From Ruminococcus sp. (GTDB taxonomy: Bacteria > Bacillota > Clostridia > Oscillospirales > Ruminococcaceae): 64,000 nt of DNA. Position numbers and translations under genes: made by a program. A model generated the notes under the pieces. The model was given only the letters and a program-made list of their open reading frames with translations. It did not search any database and was not told the DNA's origin. The stretch is from the NCBI GenBank assembly GCA_021770655.1, contig JAETQO010000003.1:1-64000 (forward strand), given 5' to 3'. How positions within the stretch are numbered: position 1 is the stretch's first letter; every line of letters begins with the position of its first letter. Below are positions 28,721-37,590 of this stretch, in pieces.

Positions 28721-29667
28721 CAGTCAATTACCCTTTCGACCTGCTCCAGAATAAGCCGCTTGACCTCGTCAAGACCGCCGTGTATCTCACAGCCCGCCGC
28801 TCTGATATGACCTCCGCCGCCGAACGCCTTGCAGAATGCGGAAGCGTCTATGTCCTCGTTTGTCCTAACGGATATTTTATATACGTTTTCATGTCTTTGC
28901 TTGACGGTAATGCCGATCTTTACGCCCTCTACAGTCAAAGGTATCGAGGCAAGCCCCTCAAATTCCGCAGCGTCCGCTCCGCTTTCCTCCATAAGCTTTT
29001 TGGTAAGCACTATCACAGAGCATTTTCCGTTGAAGTAATACTCCATATTTCCGATGACAGACTGCTCGACCTTCATTCTTCCTCTGCTCTTCACATCAAA
29101 CATCTTCCTGTTGATAAACGCAAAATCAATGCCGTAAGCCATAAGCTCCGCACAGGCGATATGAGCCTCGGGAATAGTGTTTTCATACTTGAAACAGCCG
29201 GTGTCGGTAGCTATGCCGGTGTAAAGACATCTTGCTATCTGCCGCGAGATCTCCCTGCCTGAATATTTGAATATCTGATACATGATAAGCGCCGCCGCCG
29301 AAGCGTTCGGATCAACATAGGACTGTTTTGCAAAATACTTGTTTGAAATATGATGATCTATACAAAGATCTATAGCTCCCTCCTCGGCAAACTGCGAAAG
29401 ATTGCTCCCGATAAGCTGAGTGTCTGCAATATCCACTGCAATAACATACTGCGGCTCAAATTCCTGAGGATAGTATCCGTCATAGATGAAATCATATCTT
29501 TCGGGAAAGCTGTCGGAATTTAAAACATTCGCTTTCTTTCCCATATCCCTCAGAAAAGCGCAAAGCGCAAAGCCTGAACCGAGAGTATCTCCGTCGGGGC
29601 TTTTATGGGTTAAAATCACAAATTTGTCGTTATTTTCAAAAATATCAAGTATTTCACGAAAAGTCAT
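28720..29667 (-). CDS. nrnA: DHH-family nanoRNase / pAp phosphatase
   Basis: This 315-residue phosphoesterase degrades 2-5 base RNA fragments and pAp. It has the DHH metal-binding set (SPDGDTLGSG near residue 24, ADTQ, DHHISN near residue 107) and the DHHA1 substrate-binding motif GGGHIRAAG near the C-terminus. Its usual place between rbfA and truB in Firmicutes is kept. Confidence 0.94.
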   Translation of the reverse strand: MTFREILDIFENNDKFVILTHKSPDGDTLGSGFALCAFLRDMGKKANVLNSDSFPERYDFIYDGYYPQEFEPQYVIAVDIADTQLIGSNLSQFAEEGAIDLCIDHHISNKYFAKQSYVDPNASAAALIMYQIFKYSGREISRQIARCLYTGIATDTGCFKYENTIPEAHIACAELMAYGIDFAFINRKMFDVKSRGRMKVEQSVIGNMEYYFNGKCSVIVLTKKLMEESGADAAEFEGLASIPLTVEGVKIGITVKQRHENVYKISVRTNEDIDASAFCKAFGGGGHIRAAGCEIHGGLDEVKRLILEQVERVID

Positions 29668-29693
29668 ATTTATCCTACCTTTCCCTGTGAAGT

Positions 29694-30077
29694 CTATTCC
29701 TCGCCGTCGTCGGTATTTTCCTCTCCGTCCTCGGGAAGAACTTCTCTCAAAAGCTCGTTTATCCTTGCGGAGTGCTCAATGGAATTATCCGCAATGAATT
29801 TAAGTTCCGGACATTTTCTGAGTTTCAGAACGTTTGATATCTCTCTCTTCAAATATCCCGTAGCCGATTCAAAGCCCTTGACAGCCTCCTTAGCCTTTTC
29901 ATAGCCTTCAAAGCTGGAAATATACACCTTACAGTACGAACCGTCTCCCGCAACGTCACAGCGCACTACCGTAAGCATTTCCCCTCCGTGTATCCTGGGA
30001 TCTTTCAGATCCCTCATTTTGCCGGATATGATCCGTCTTATATCCTCGGACATTCGTCCGGATTTATAACCTGCCAT
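29694..30077 (-). CDS. rbfA: Ribosome-binding factor A
   Basis: This 127-residue KH-fold protein matures the 30S subunit, especially the 5-prime end of 16S rRNA. It starts MAGYKSGRMSEDIRRIISG and has the conserved LRKCPELKFIADNSIEHSARI block. The acidic tail is common. It lies between infB and nrnA in the translation operon. Confidence 0.95.
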   Translation of the reverse strand: MAGYKSGRMSEDIRRIISGKMRDLKDPRIHGGEMLTVVRCDVAGDGSYCKVYISSFEGYEKAKEAVKGFESATGYLKREISNVLKLRKCPELKFIADNSIEHSARINELLREVLPEDGEENTDDGEE

Positions 30078-30131
30078 AATATTTATTATCTCCTGTTTTA
30101 TTAAGCGGCCTCAAAGGGCGATATGCCCTTA

Positions 30132-32666
30132 TCAGTCTCTGTATTCCTCCATATAGAACGCCTCGAAAATGTCGCCCTCCTTGATGTCGGTAAACTTTTC
30201 AAGAGTGATACCGCATTCAAAGCCTGCGGCAACTTCCTTGGCGTCGTCCTTGAATCTCTTAAGGCTGGACATTTTGTCCTCGGCAATAACGATACCGTCT
30301 CTTACGACTCTTATCTCGTTGTTTCTGCCGACCTTACCGTCAAGAACATAAGAACCTGCAACAGTTCCCACATTCGAGATCTTGTAAACCTGTCTTACCT
30401 CGATACGGGCAGTTTCTACCTCTCTGTACTTAGGCGCAAGCATACCCTTCATAGCGTCGGTTATCTCTTCGATAGCGTCGTAAATGATCCTGTAAAGTCT
30501 TATATCCACGCCGCTCTGCTCGGCATTCTGCTTTGCAACGGGGTCGGGGCGGACGTTGAATCCGACGATAATAGCGTTTGACGCGTTTGCAAGCATAACG
30601 TCGCTCTCCGAAACCGCGCCTACGCCGCCGTGAATGACCTTAACTCTTACCTCTTCGTTGGAAAGCTTTTCAAGGGACTGCTTAACAGCCTCTACAGAGC
30701 CTTGAACGTCCGCCTTTACGATGATAGGCAGCTCCTTCATCTCGCCCTCGGCGATCTGGCTGAACAAATTATCCAGAGTGATCTTCTGATGCTGCTGGAA
30801 CATTTCTTCCTTAGCCTCATGCTTTCTCTGCTCAACAAGCTCTCTTGCAAGCTTTTCGTCTGCAACGGCGTTGAAAGTGTCGCCTGCGCTCGGAACTTCT
30901 CCCAGACCGGTTATTTCAACAGGAGTTGACGGACCGGCTTCCTTGATGCTTCTGCCCTTGTCGTTCGTCATGGTCCTTACACGTCCTACAGACGTACCCG
31001 CAATGATAACGTCGCCGGATTTGAGCGTACCGTTCTGTACCAGCAGAGTTGCAACAGGACCCTTGCCCTTGTCAAGTCTTGCCTCAACGACCGTACCCTT
31101 TGCAAGTCTGTCGGGGTTAGCCTTAAGCTCCTTAACGTCCGATACAAGCAGAATGTTTTCAAGCAGATCGTCGATACCCATTCCCGTCTTTGCCGAAACA
31201 GGCACGGCAATAACATCGCCGCCCCATTCCTCTACTACGAGGGACTGCTCAGTAAGCTGCTGTTTTACTCTGTCGGGGTCTGCGCCCTCTTTATCCATTT
31301 TGTTGATAGCAACGATAATGGAAACTCCCGCCGCCTTAGCGTGGTTGATAGACTCTATGGTCTGAGGCATGATACCGTCGTCTGCCGCTACAACAAGTAT
31401 AGCAATATCCGTAACGTTCGCGCCTCTGGCTCTCATCGAAGTGAACGCCTCGTGACCCGGAGTATCAAGGAAAGTTATCTTCCTGCCCTGATACTCGACC
31501 TGATATGCGCCGATATGCTGAGTGATACCGCCCGCCTCCGTGTCGGTAACGTGAGCGTTTCTTATCCTGTCAAGGATAGATGTCTTACCGTGGTCAACGT
31601 GTCCCATAACAACAACGACAGGACACCTTTCCTTAAGACTCTCTTCCGTATCTTCATCGGTCTCGATAAGTCTTTCCTCGATGGTAACGTGTATCTCTTT
31701 CTCGACCTTTGCGCCAAGCTCCTCCGCTACCAGTGAAGCCGTATCGAAGTCAACGACCTCGTTGATAGACGCCATAACGCCCAGACCCATAAGCTTCTTG
31801 ATAACTTCCGTAGCCGTTACTTTCAATCTGCTGGCAAGCTCGGAAACAACTATCTCATCAGGGATAAGTACTTTAAGCTGCTGCTTTCTTGCTCTCTCCA
31901 GTTCAAGTCTGCGGAGCTTTTCGCTCTCCGTTTCCCTTTTGTGAGAAAACTGCTGCTTCTTCCTCTGCTGAGACTTCTGCGTAAGCTTCTGCTTCTTCGT
32001 GAAATTATCCTTGCTCTTGTTCTGCTTGGAGTTTGCGAGATTGTCATACTTCTCGTTGTATTTATCAAGCTCTATATAGCTTCCTCTTGTGTCGATAGTT
32101 CTCTGAGAGCCGAAGGAATCGCTGTCGGCGGAAATAGTATATCCTCCTGCGTTATCCTTCTTGTCGGAAAATCCGCCGAGCTGCTGACGAACGCCGTGTT
32201 CCTTTTTCTTTGCCGGCATATTCTGCTTTTTCTTAGCCTCGTTCTTTTCGGGAGCCTTGACCTCTTTCTTAGGAGCGCTCTTGACCGCCTCCGGCTTGTT
32301 CTCGGCAGGCTTCTTCTCAGCCTTCTTTGCCTCGGGCTTTTTCTCCTCGGTCTTCTGTACCTTTTCGGTTTTTTCTGTCTTTTCAGCCTTATCGGCTTTC
32401 TCAGCCTTTTTAGCCGCAGGCTTCTTTTCCGCCTTTTCCTCCTTAACAGGCTTTACGTTGTTGGCATAATAAGCGTCGAAGCTGTCCACCTGATTTTTCT
32501 GAGTAAAATACTCAAAAACGTAAGACATTTCCTCAGGCGTAAGTGCGGACTGAGTCTTTTTCGTTTCTCCGTCCAGTTTTTCAAGACACGCTATTACTTC
32601 GTTGTTCGTTACCTTCAAGTCCTTAGCCAGTTCGTTCAGTTTACATTTATTTGTTTTCATACTCAT
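30132..32666 (-). CDS. infB: Translation initiation factor IF-2
   Basis: This 844-residue GTPase places initiator tRNA on the ribosome. Order: IF2-N domain (residues 5-55), a long Lys/Glu/Ala-rich low-complexity linker (70-260), and a second IF2-N (265-315). The G domain has G1 GHVDHGKTS at 355-363, then DTPGHEAF and NKMDKEG. Domains II-IV follow. The repetitive linker creates several long open frames on the opposite strand that are not genes. AGGAGG lies 13 bases above the first ATG. Confidence 0.97.
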   Translation of the reverse strand: MSMKTNKCKLNELAKDLKVTNNEVIACLEKLDGETKKTQSALTPEEMSYVFEYFTQKNQVDSFDAYYANNVKPVKEEKAEKKPAAKKAEKADKAEKTEKTEKVQKTEEKKPEAKKAEKKPAENKPEAVKSAPKKEVKAPEKNEAKKKQNMPAKKKEHGVRQQLGGFSDKKDNAGGYTISADSDSFGSQRTIDTRGSYIELDKYNEKYDNLANSKQNKSKDNFTKKQKLTQKSQQRKKQQFSHKRETESEKLRRLELERARKQQLKVLIPDEIVVSELASRLKVTATEVIKKLMGLGVMASINEVVDFDTASLVAEELGAKVEKEIHVTIEERLIETDEDTEESLKERCPVVVVMGHVDHGKTSILDRIRNAHVTDTEAGGITQHIGAYQVEYQGRKITFLDTPGHEAFTSMRARGANVTDIAILVVAADDGIMPQTIESINHAKAAGVSIIVAINKMDKEGADPDRVKQQLTEQSLVVEEWGGDVIAVPVSAKTGMGIDDLLENILLVSDVKELKANPDRLAKGTVVEARLDKGKGPVATLLVQNGTLKSGDVIIAGTSVGRVRTMTNDKGRSIKEAGPSTPVEITGLGEVPSAGDTFNAVADEKLARELVEQRKHEAKEEMFQQHQKITLDNLFSQIAEGEMKELPIIVKADVQGSVEAVKQSLEKLSNEEVRVKVIHGGVGAVSESDVMLANASNAIIVGFNVRPDPVAKQNAEQSGVDIRLYRIIYDAIEEITDAMKGMLAPKYREVETARIEVRQVYKISNVGTVAGSYVLDGKVGRNNEIRVVRDGIVIAEDKMSSLKRFKDDAKEVAAGFECGITLEKFTDIKEGDIFEAFYMEEYRD

Positions 32667-32687
32667 AGGCTGTCATAAACCTCCTCA

Positions 32688-33026
32688 TTAACTGCAATAA
32701 AATTCGTCTTCATCGATCTCAATATGTTCAAGACCCTTTGCGCAGGCTTTGGCAAAACCGCCGTCGCAAACAGCGATAACTCCGGTTCTCTTTCCCAGTC
32801 CGAAGTGTATCTCGTCCATTGTCATTCCGAGAGCGTACAGCTTCACGCCGTACCTGAAGCAGGAAAACTTTATCTCTTTCAGGGATTTCTCCGAAAAATC
32901 CGAAGCGGCAAACACTGCGCAGGCCTTTCCCGAAGCGCAGGCGTCCTTCACCATATCCATTCCCATGACAAGCTTACCCGCCTTGCGGCACATAGTGACA
33001 AGCCCGATCTTATTGTTTCCCTTCAT
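32688..33026 (-). CDS. ylxQ: L7Ae-family ribosomal protein YlxQ
   Basis: This 112-residue RNA-binding protein of the L7Ae/L30e fold starts MKGNNKIGLVTMCRKAGKLVMG. The frame opens 12 codons further up, but the ATG at 33026 overlaps the ylxR stop and fits the family start. It is the usual member between ylxR and infB; it probably binds kink-turn RNA. Confidence 0.9.
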   Translation of the reverse strand: MKGNNKIGLVTMCRKAGKLVMGMDMVKDACASGKACAVFAASDFSEKSLKEIKFSCFRYGVKLYALGMTMDEIHFGLGKRTGVIAVCDGGFAKACAKGLEHIEIDEDEFYCS

Positions 33027-33285
33027 TTTCAAGCTCGCCCTCCATGCCGTCGTATATCTCATCGCTTATCATACAGGAAAAACTTTTCTCAAAGCGTCTT
33101 GCCTTTCTCGCAGCGCGAAAACATTCCGCACTGCGGCAGATGTAAGCTCCCCTGCCGGATTTCTTTCCCGTCAAATCAAGGGATATCTCTCCCTCTTTGG
33201 ATTTCACCACTCTGATAAGCTCTTTCTTGGGTTTCATCTCACCGCACCCAAGACACATTCTCATCGGTATTTTTTTAGTTTTCAT
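33010..33285 (-). CDS. ylxR: YlxR-family (DUF448) RNA-binding protein
   Basis: This 91-residue protein has the family signature MRMCLGCGEMKPKKELIRVV near the N-terminus and GRGAYICRSAECF in the middle. Some YlxR proteins act as nucleoid-associated regulators or modulate RNase P; the family role is still loosely defined. The ATG at 33285 overlaps the nusA stop by 11 bases, so translation is coupled. Confidence 0.93.
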   Translation of the reverse strand: MKTKKIPMRMCLGCGEMKPKKELIRVVKSKEGEISLDLTGKKSGRGAYICRSAECFRAARKARRFEKSFSCMISDEIYDGMEGELENEGKQ

Positions 33286-34363
33286 CGTCCGCTTCCTCAG
33301 CCTTTTCATCTGCCGGAACGGAATTTTCCGCAACGATGTCTATCTTATATCCGGTCAAGCCTGCCGCAAGCTTGGCATTCTGTCCCTTGTTTCCGATAGC
33401 GAGCGAAAGCTGATTGTTCGGTACGGTAACTCTGCATTCCCTTACGCCCTCTTCCTCGCTCAGCTCGACCTTTACAACCTCCGCAGGAGCAAGCGCCTTG
33501 GCGATAAAATCCGCAGGTTCTTCGCACCAGTTGATAACATCGACCTTTTCGCCTTTAAGTTCGTTCACTACCGACGTTATTCTTGACTTTCTCGGACCAA
33601 TGCAAGCGCCCACAGCGTCAACGTTAGGATCCTTTGAGTAAACCGCGATCTTGCTTCTTGCGCCGGCAACACGGGAAATAGCCTTGACCTCAACGGTTCC
33701 GTCGGCGATCTCAGGCACCTCAAGCTCGAACAGTCTCTTGACAAGCTCTCTGTGAGTTCTCGATATCTTTATCGAAGGCTTTCTGTCCGGATTCGCAATG
33801 CCCACAACATAGACCTTGATAATGTCTCCCGCCTTGAGCGTTTCACCGGGTATCTGTTCGTTTCTCACAAGATAGACCTCGTTCTTGTCAATGGTAAGTA
33901 CAGCGTTGAGCGTAGTCGGTTCGACCTTCTGAACCGTTGCCGAAACGCATTCATGCTCCTTATCGTGATACTGCTCGATAAGTCTTGCTCTCTCAAAATC
34001 CTTGATGTCGTGCTTGATAGACTGCTTCGCATTCTGAGCCGCAACTCTTCCGAACTTTGCCGGATTAAGCGGAATCTCCACCATATCTCCTACCTTTACG
34101 TTCGGGTCGTAGGTTCTCGCCTCGTCAATGTAGATCTCGTTATCGGGATCGTCAACATACATAACGTCCATTACCTCTTTGAGCAGTACCATTTCAAACT
34201 TACCCGTTTCAGGGTCAATATCAACTCTGATATTCTCGCTGTAGGGATAATCCTTCTTGATAGCCTTTTCGATGCCCGACTTGATCTTTTCGATAAGCAC
34301 GTCGCTGTCGATGTTATTTTCTTTTTCCAAAAGGCTCAGCGCCTCAAAAAATTTCTCATTCAT
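33275..34363 (-). CDS. nusA: Transcription termination/antitermination factor NusA
   Basis: This 362-residue factor binds RNA polymerase and controls pausing and termination. Order: N-terminal polymerase-binding domain, S1 domain (around 130-200), KH1 (VGACIGPRKSRI) and KH2 (AIGNKGQNAKLAA), with a short acidic tail as in Firmicutes. I use the ATG at 34363; the one seven codons up lacks a ribosome site. It follows rimP by 77 bases. Confidence 0.96.
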   Translation of the reverse strand: MNEKFFEALSLLEKENNIDSDVLIEKIKSGIEKAIKKDYPYSENIRVDIDPETGKFEMVLLKEVMDVMYVDDPDNEIYIDEARTYDPNVKVGDMVEIPLNPAKFGRVAAQNAKQSIKHDIKDFERARLIEQYHDKEHECVSATVQKVEPTTLNAVLTIDKNEVYLVRNEQIPGETLKAGDIIKVYVVGIANPDRKPSIKISRTHRELVKRLFELEVPEIADGTVEVKAISRVAGARSKIAVYSKDPNVDAVGACIGPRKSRITSVVNELKGEKVDVINWCEEPADFIAKALAPAEVVKVELSEEEGVRECRVTVPNNQLSLAIGNKGQNAKLAAGLTGYKIDIVAENSVPADEKAEEADDEN

Positions 34364-34440
34364 TTTTCCAATCGATCCTTTCATGTCAAAATTATTCAGT
34401 TTGATTTATTGTAAAAGCGTATTGAACGCCTATTGTTTTC

Positions 34441-34935
34441 CTAAAACAGATCTGCGTCGTCGTTCAGCTTAACGTATGCGCAGTCGGAAAGCCTGAATTC
34501 AACATTTTCCACTCCGGTGCCCTCGTCGTCAAGAGTCTGGCAAAGTATCCTGTCCTTGTCATATCCCACAAGCCCCACAACGAATTCCTTCTCACCGTTC
34601 CTGTCGGGTCTTATAAGCCTTACCCTTATCACATCGCCTATGCAGACCTCAAAATGTTCGGGACGCCTCAGCTCTCTTCCAAGTCCGGGACTTCCGCACT
34701 CGAATACATAGCTTTGCGAAATAGGGTCAACATCGTCAAGTATCTTATTGAACGGTCTGGTAAACGCCTCGCAGTCGTCCATATCCACACCGCCGTCCTT
34801 ATCGATAAGCACCCTGAGATACCATGTTGCACCCTCCTTTTCAAACCTTACGTCCCAAAGGAAAAAGCCCAGTTCATCCGCCAGAGGCTGTGCAAGCTCG
34901 CGGATCTTTTCAGCCGTTGTTTTTCTGCCCTCCAT
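34441..34935 (-). CDS. rimP: Ribosome maturation factor RimP
   Basis: This 164-residue factor assists 30S assembly. It shows the two RimP domains with LRVLIDKDGGVDMDDCEAFTR in the first and SPGLGRELRRPEHF at the junction. The ATG at 34935 has GGAGG five bases above; the frame extends four codons further. It is the first gene of the operon that runs through nusA, ylxR, ylxQ, infB and rbfA. Confidence 0.95.
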   Translation of the reverse strand: MEGRKTTAEKIRELAQPLADELGFFLWDVRFEKEGATWYLRVLIDKDGGVDMDDCEAFTRPFNKILDDVDPISQSYVFECGSPGLGRELRRPEHFEVCIGDVIRVRLIRPDRNGEKEFVVGLVGYDKDRILCQTLDDEGTGVENVEFRLSDCAYVKLNDDADLF

Positions 34936-34956
34936 AAAAACCTCCATACAAAACCA

Positions 34957-34984
34957 AAAGACCGGAAGTCAAGTTCCAGTCTTT
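34957..34984 (-). terminator. Terminator-like hairpin in the rimP leader
   Basis: AAAGACCGGAA pairs with TTCCAGTCTTT (one mismatch), followed on the minus strand by TTTTGGTTTTG. It lies between the promoter at 35006-35034 and the rimP ribosome site, so it may act as an attenuator. Confidence 0.6.
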
Positions 34985-35005
34985 CATTAAAAGCCTATTA
35001 CAGTT

Positions 35006-35034
35006 ATTATACCATACAAAACATCTTTTTGCAA
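35006..35034 (-). promoter_or_regulatory. Promoter of the rimP-nusA-infB operon
   Basis: On the minus strand TTGCAA (35029-35034) and TATAAT (35006-35011) are separated by 17 bases; the predicted leader is about 60 bases. Confidence 0.8.
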
Positions 35035-35097
35035 GGACATTCAAAAGTTTTTAATGAAAAGAAATAAATATTTTGACAATATAACGTAAACATTTTG

Positions 35098-35484
35098 TTA
35101 ACTGCTGTTCTTTTCATTAACGCTGTCCTTGTCCTTCACTTCAGACTTGGGCTTTTTTATCGTACCCTCCACAAAATCCAGAGGTACGGTAAACATTATT
35201 CCCGTGTTGGGCTGTGAAAGATCGCCAACCGTGTTGTATACGATCTTTCTTGCAAGATCGAGCTGATTATTTTTTATGACGGACAGGATCGTTCTGTTGT
35301 CCTCTTCTCCGCTGAACAGACCCCTTATAGAAGCGCTCAGGAAACTGCTGTCAAGCTTAGAAAGCGTCATCGCCATACCCGAAGACTCAATAATGGTCGC
35401 ACCGCCTATCCCTGCGGCCGAAAGCCCCTCCAGCAAATATTCCAGTACGTCGGTCTTGTTAAGAATGATCACCAAAAGCTTCAT
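35098..35484 (-). CDS. PII-like small regulatory protein
   Basis: This 128-residue protein begins MKLLVIILNKTDVLEYLLEGL and alternates strands and helices in the ferredoxin-like pattern of PII/CutA proteins. A gap of Ser/Asp-rich residues takes the place of the T-loop, and a charged tail (KPKSEVKDKD) follows. No uridylylation-type tyrosine motif is seen. It may be a small-molecule sensor. It follows the LCP-like gene by 42 bases. Its ligand and partner are unknown. Confidence 0.65.
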   Translation of the reverse strand: MKLLVIILNKTDVLEYLLEGLSAAGIGGATIIESSGMAMTLSKLDSSFLSASIRGLFSGEEDNRTILSVIKNNQLDLARKIVYNTVGDLSQPNTGIMFTVPLDFVEGTIKKPKSEVKDKDSVNEKNSS

Positions 35485-35526
35485 ATATCGGAAAACCCTT
35501 CCTGTCCAAAAATTTCAGAATCTATC

Positions 35527-36453
35527 TTAATCCTCTGCCGCCGACGGCGCAGTATCCGCAAGCATAGTCTTTATGCTCTCAACATACTCGTCGGAAATCT
35601 TGAAATGCGAATCGTCCGTCCATTCTCCCTCAGGAGCCAACGCCTCGGCAGGAGTAAGATTCTGGTCGAGCATGGATTTCAGATAGATTTTAAGCTCCTT
35701 AAAATCGTCCTTCGTCCAGTTGGTATCGCTGTTCTCAGTGAATATACTGTAGAAATTATCAAGATTGTCCTTTGTAATGTTCGCCTGCTGGAAAGCGTTG
35801 TTTATGATCTGAACCAGAGCCGAACCGAGGAACTTGGTATTTCCGCCGCGGCCTTCTTTAAATACGGGATATTGACAGATGAGCCTTATCTGATGTCCCG
35901 AAAGAGTGCTAAGCTCTCCCTGAGGGATAACTATGTCGTTCTCATCATTATCCTGAGAAAGATAATAAAGATCCTCATCAAAAGTATATGTAATTCCGCC
36001 GACAATATCCACCGCATTTTCAAAAGCGTCATTGGTTATTGAAACGTAATTGTCAATGCTTATGCCAAAGGTCTCGCTTACTGCGCTTTCAAGCTTAAGC
36101 ATTCCGCCCGATTCGTGTATTTCACGAAGAGTCTTGCCGCCGTCGCCGCTAACTGTAAAAGCGGAAACAGGAATGACAACTATCTTCTTTGCGTCCGGCG
36201 CAACCCTGATGACCGCCGCGTCCGCCAGCACGCCCTTGCTGTTTACTCTTGCAAACAAAGTGTTGTAGGTCGGACTTTTTACGCCCCCGTCCGTATTGCT
36301 GTCGTCTCCGCCGATAATATTGAACTGTTTCAGCATAAACAGCGCCAGTGCTCCTATTATAAGCAGGAATATTATCATCGTTACAAAGTAAACAAGCGCA
36401 ATAGGCGCCTGAGACTTCTTTTTCTTCTTTTTTACAGCTCTTGTTGTAGACAT
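35527..36453 (-). CDS. LytR-CpsA-Psr-like (LCP) membrane protein
   Basis: This 308-residue protein has a basic cytoplasmic start (TTRAVKKKKKK), one membrane helix (residues about 17-42) and an extracellular LCP-like domain (YVSITNDAFENAVDIVGGITYTFDEDLYY). LCP proteins attach teichoic acids or capsule to peptidoglycan. Some arginines typical of the phosphate-binding site are not evident, so it may be a divergent or non-catalytic member. The ATG at 36453 has an AAGGAG site; the frame is open 76 codons further up without support. Confidence 0.7.
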   Translation of the reverse strand: MSTTRAVKKKKKKSQAPIALVYFVTMIIFLLIIGALALFMLKQFNIIGGDDSNTDGGVKSPTYNTLFARVNSKGVLADAAVIRVAPDAKKIVVIPVSAFTVSGDGGKTLREIHESGGMLKLESAVSETFGISIDNYVSITNDAFENAVDIVGGITYTFDEDLYYLSQDNDENDIVIPQGELSTLSGHQIRLICQYPVFKEGRGGNTKFLGSALVQIINNAFQQANITKDNLDNFYSIFTENSDTNWTKDDFKELKIYLKSMLDQNLTPAEALAPEGEWTDDSHFKISDEYVESIKTMLADTAPSAAED

Positions 36454-36589
36454 ACCAATCTCCTTAATCGATATATAAATTTTTTCGGAAAAATTCCCGA
36501 AACCTATTGAACAATTTGCAATTTGGGTGTAAACTAAATAAGACGGTGTAAAGGCGAGGTCTGATTGCGCCGCAGAAAAACCAAACGGC

Positions 36590-37201
36590 TTATATTTTCC
36601 GTATTTCGGAAAGATCCGGCCTTCCGTCCGTATCAATGTAAAGCACAGGACTGTCGTCAAGAGAAATAACGTTGAGTTCAAGCCCCGCCCGCTTTGCCAT
36701 ATTCACTGTCTGAAGAGTCCCCGAACCGGTCTTCTTCTCCTTGATCGCGCCGATTACCCTCGAGGAATGACCGACCATAAACTGATTTCTCGCCTTGTAA
36801 CAGCCCTTTTCGTACTTGGGGCTTACAAATACCAGAGCATCACAGGTAGCGACAAGCATAGAATATCGGTATCTGTCAAGAGCGGTGGAAAGCTCGGCGC
36901 TCTGTCCGGCATAAGGCAGCGCGCAGACCAGCTTCAGATCCGGATATTTGTTCTGAGCGGCAAGGTCATGAACAATCTCGGCGCAGATAATGTCAACGCC
37001 GTCCGCCATACCGGAAATGAAAGTACGGTAACCGTCTCTGCACGCCTCCTCGATAAGGAGCGCCAGCATACTGACAAGACACTTCATACCCTGCTTGTGG
37101 ATATCGCCCTGAAAAGGCAGGTCTCTGTTTCGGTGGCCTGTAAAACAGCAGGAGGTTTTTCTGTCGCAGTAAAAATTCTCTGCGGAAACAACATTACTCA
37201 T
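36590..37201 (-). CDS. SLOG-family (DUF1273/YpsA-like) protein
   Basis: This 203-residue Rossmann-like protein has CCFTGHRNRDLP near residue 17 and the nucleotide-binding FISGMADGVDIICAEIV near residue 63. DUF1273 proteins belong to the SLOG group, thought to sense or process nucleotide ligands. A central VFVSPKYEKGCYKARNQFMVGHSS follows. AGGAGG precedes the ATG. It lies directly beside the tandem 92-bp repeats. Confidence 0.82.
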   Translation of the reverse strand: MSNVVSAENFYCDRKTSCCFTGHRNRDLPFQGDIHKQGMKCLVSMLALLIEEACRDGYRTFISGMADGVDIICAEIVHDLAAQNKYPDLKLVCALPYAGQSAELSTALDRYRYSMLVATCDALVFVSPKYEKGCYKARNQFMVGHSSRVIGAIKEKKTGSGTLQTVNMAKRAGLELNVISLDDSPVLYIDTDGRPDLSEIRKI

Positions 37202-37221
37202 ATTCCGCCTCCTAAGCTTAA

Positions 37222-37434
37222 GGAAACGCTGATTAAATTAAATTCGCCCCATTCAAATTCAGATACTCATGCGGCTGAATTTAATACGCTTCGCTATAAT
37301 CAGCGCATCCTATGGAAACGCTGATTGAATTAAATTCGCCCCATTCAAATTCAGATACTCATGCGGCTGAATTTAATACGCTTCGCTATAATCAGCGCAT
37401 CCTACGGAAACGCTGATTGAATTCTCGCATCCTC
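37222..37434. repeat. Tandem array of 92-bp hairpin repeat, family A copies 2-4
   Basis: Two full units (37222-37313 and 37314-37405) are nearly identical and exactly 92 bp apart. A third (37406-37434) keeps only both ends, as if its middle had been deleted. Each full unit has complementary outer arms (CGCTGATT with AATCAGCG) and inner arms (AATTAAATTC with GAATTTAAT). Related to 5706-5796. Confidence 0.88.
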
Positions 37435-37590
37435 AGATATTAATATTATAACACAATGATTTTGTTTTTTCAATAGCTTTTGCATCGGATTTTAAAGAAA
37501 AAGGAAAATCCGTTGCAAATCGACTCAGGCAGTCGGATAATCGAAACCAAATTTTTAAAGTAAAATAAATCTGAAAAGGAAGAATTATAT

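Noticed and set aside
31941..32678. 245-codon open frame on the plus strand inside infB
   Set aside because: It is the opposite strand of the Lys/Glu/Ala-rich IF-2 linker, which yields Leu/Phe-rich frames by chance; infB is complete and in frame.
37222..37434. Possible CRISPR array in the tandem repeats
   Set aside because: The repeated unit is 92 bp with almost identical full-length copies and no variable spacers; only two full copies and a remnant are present, and no cas genes are nearby.
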